Shown here: positions 6,692-6,829 of the stretch, in pieces
How the letters are laid out: every line of letters starts with the position of its first letter
Numbering within the stretch: position 1 is the first letter of the stretch
Assembly (NCBI GenBank): GCA_947599995.1
Contig: CANQFW010000070.1
Location: 1-6,829, forward strand
Source of the DNA: an uncultured Clostridia bacterium
GTDB taxonomy: Bacteria; Bacillota; Clostridia; TANB77; CAG-508
Length of the DNA: 6,829 nt
Reading direction: 5' to 3'
Notes under the pieces: generated by a model
Database searches by the model: none
Told to the model about the DNA's origin: nothing
What the model saw: the letters and a program-made list of their open reading frames with translations, nothing else
Translations under genes and position numbers: made by a program

Positions 6692-6767
6692 TTTTTTAAT
6701 TATGTATAAGTAAACATTTTTTACGATATTAGACTATTACAGTTGCATTTGTACATTCATATGTTCC
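6692..6767. other. Intergenic DNA with no recognised feature
   Basis: I see no open reading frame, strong hairpin or RNA gene here. The stretch is AT-rich spacer between the dgt promoter and the second repeat copy. A gene to the right of the window could have its upstream region here. Confidence 0.4.
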
Positions 6768-6821
6768 TACTATTACTACATTTTAAATCACTAATTTTAA
6801 TATAAAACATTAATTATAGAC
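6768..6821. repeat. Dispersed intergenic repeat, copy 2 (upstream of dgt)
   Basis: This is the partner of the repeat at 3661-3714, in the same orientation, with the identical blocks at 6779-6788 and 6796-6813. It lies about 120-173 bases upstream of the dgt ATG at 6648, close to the distance of copy 1 from yqeY on the same strand. The unit may extend past the window edge, which cannot be checked. Confidence 0.5.
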
Positions 6822-6829
6822 CATTTTTC

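Noticed and set aside
6673..6829. Possible small RNA or attachment site at the right edge
   Set aside because: No stable structure, tRNA-like end or integrase gene is visible; only the second repeat copy can be supported.

Overview
The window is very AT-rich, uses AGA, ATA and TTA codons heavily, and carries classic AGGAGG-type ribosome binding sites. Together with the gene content this points to a low-GC Gram-positive of the class Clostridia (Clostridiaceae or Peptostreptococcaceae); the genus cannot be fixed from the sequence alone. It looks like ordinary chromosomal DNA: no insertion sequence, phage gene, CRISPR array, tRNA or rRNA is visible.

Left part (about 1-3550, all minus strand, so read right to left): yqeY (GatB/YqeY domain), then a small membrane-anchored lytic transglycosylase, then a 355-residue coiled-coil protein of unknown function, then a membrane-anchored polysaccharide deacetylase with an extracellular Ig-like domain, closed by a hairpin terminator at 14-44. 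The transglycosylase and the unknown protein are 67 bases apart and may be co-transcribed. The deacetylase and yqeY have plausible promoters of their own. Two of these four genes act on the cell wall (glycan cleavage and glycan de-acetylation), which makes an envelope role the first guess, though only a guess, for the unknown protein.

Middle and right part: guaA (GMP synthase, plus strand, 3800-5338) diverges from yqeY and converges on dgt (HD-domain dNTP triphosphohydrolase, minus strand). A 19-bp perfect inverted repeat lies between the two 3' ends. GuaA makes GMP, whereas the Dgt family degrades dNTPs, classically dGTP. The two therefore sit on opposite sides of guanine nucleotide balance, but they are not in one operon and a functional link is only inferred.

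The most unusual signal is non-coding. A roughly 54-bp sequence occurs twice in the same orientation, once in the yqeY-guaA intergenic region and once upstream of dgt at the right edge. Its core is an 18-base identical block. The best candidate for new protein biology is the coiled-coil protein at 1287-2354. I see no clear evidence of an entirely new system.
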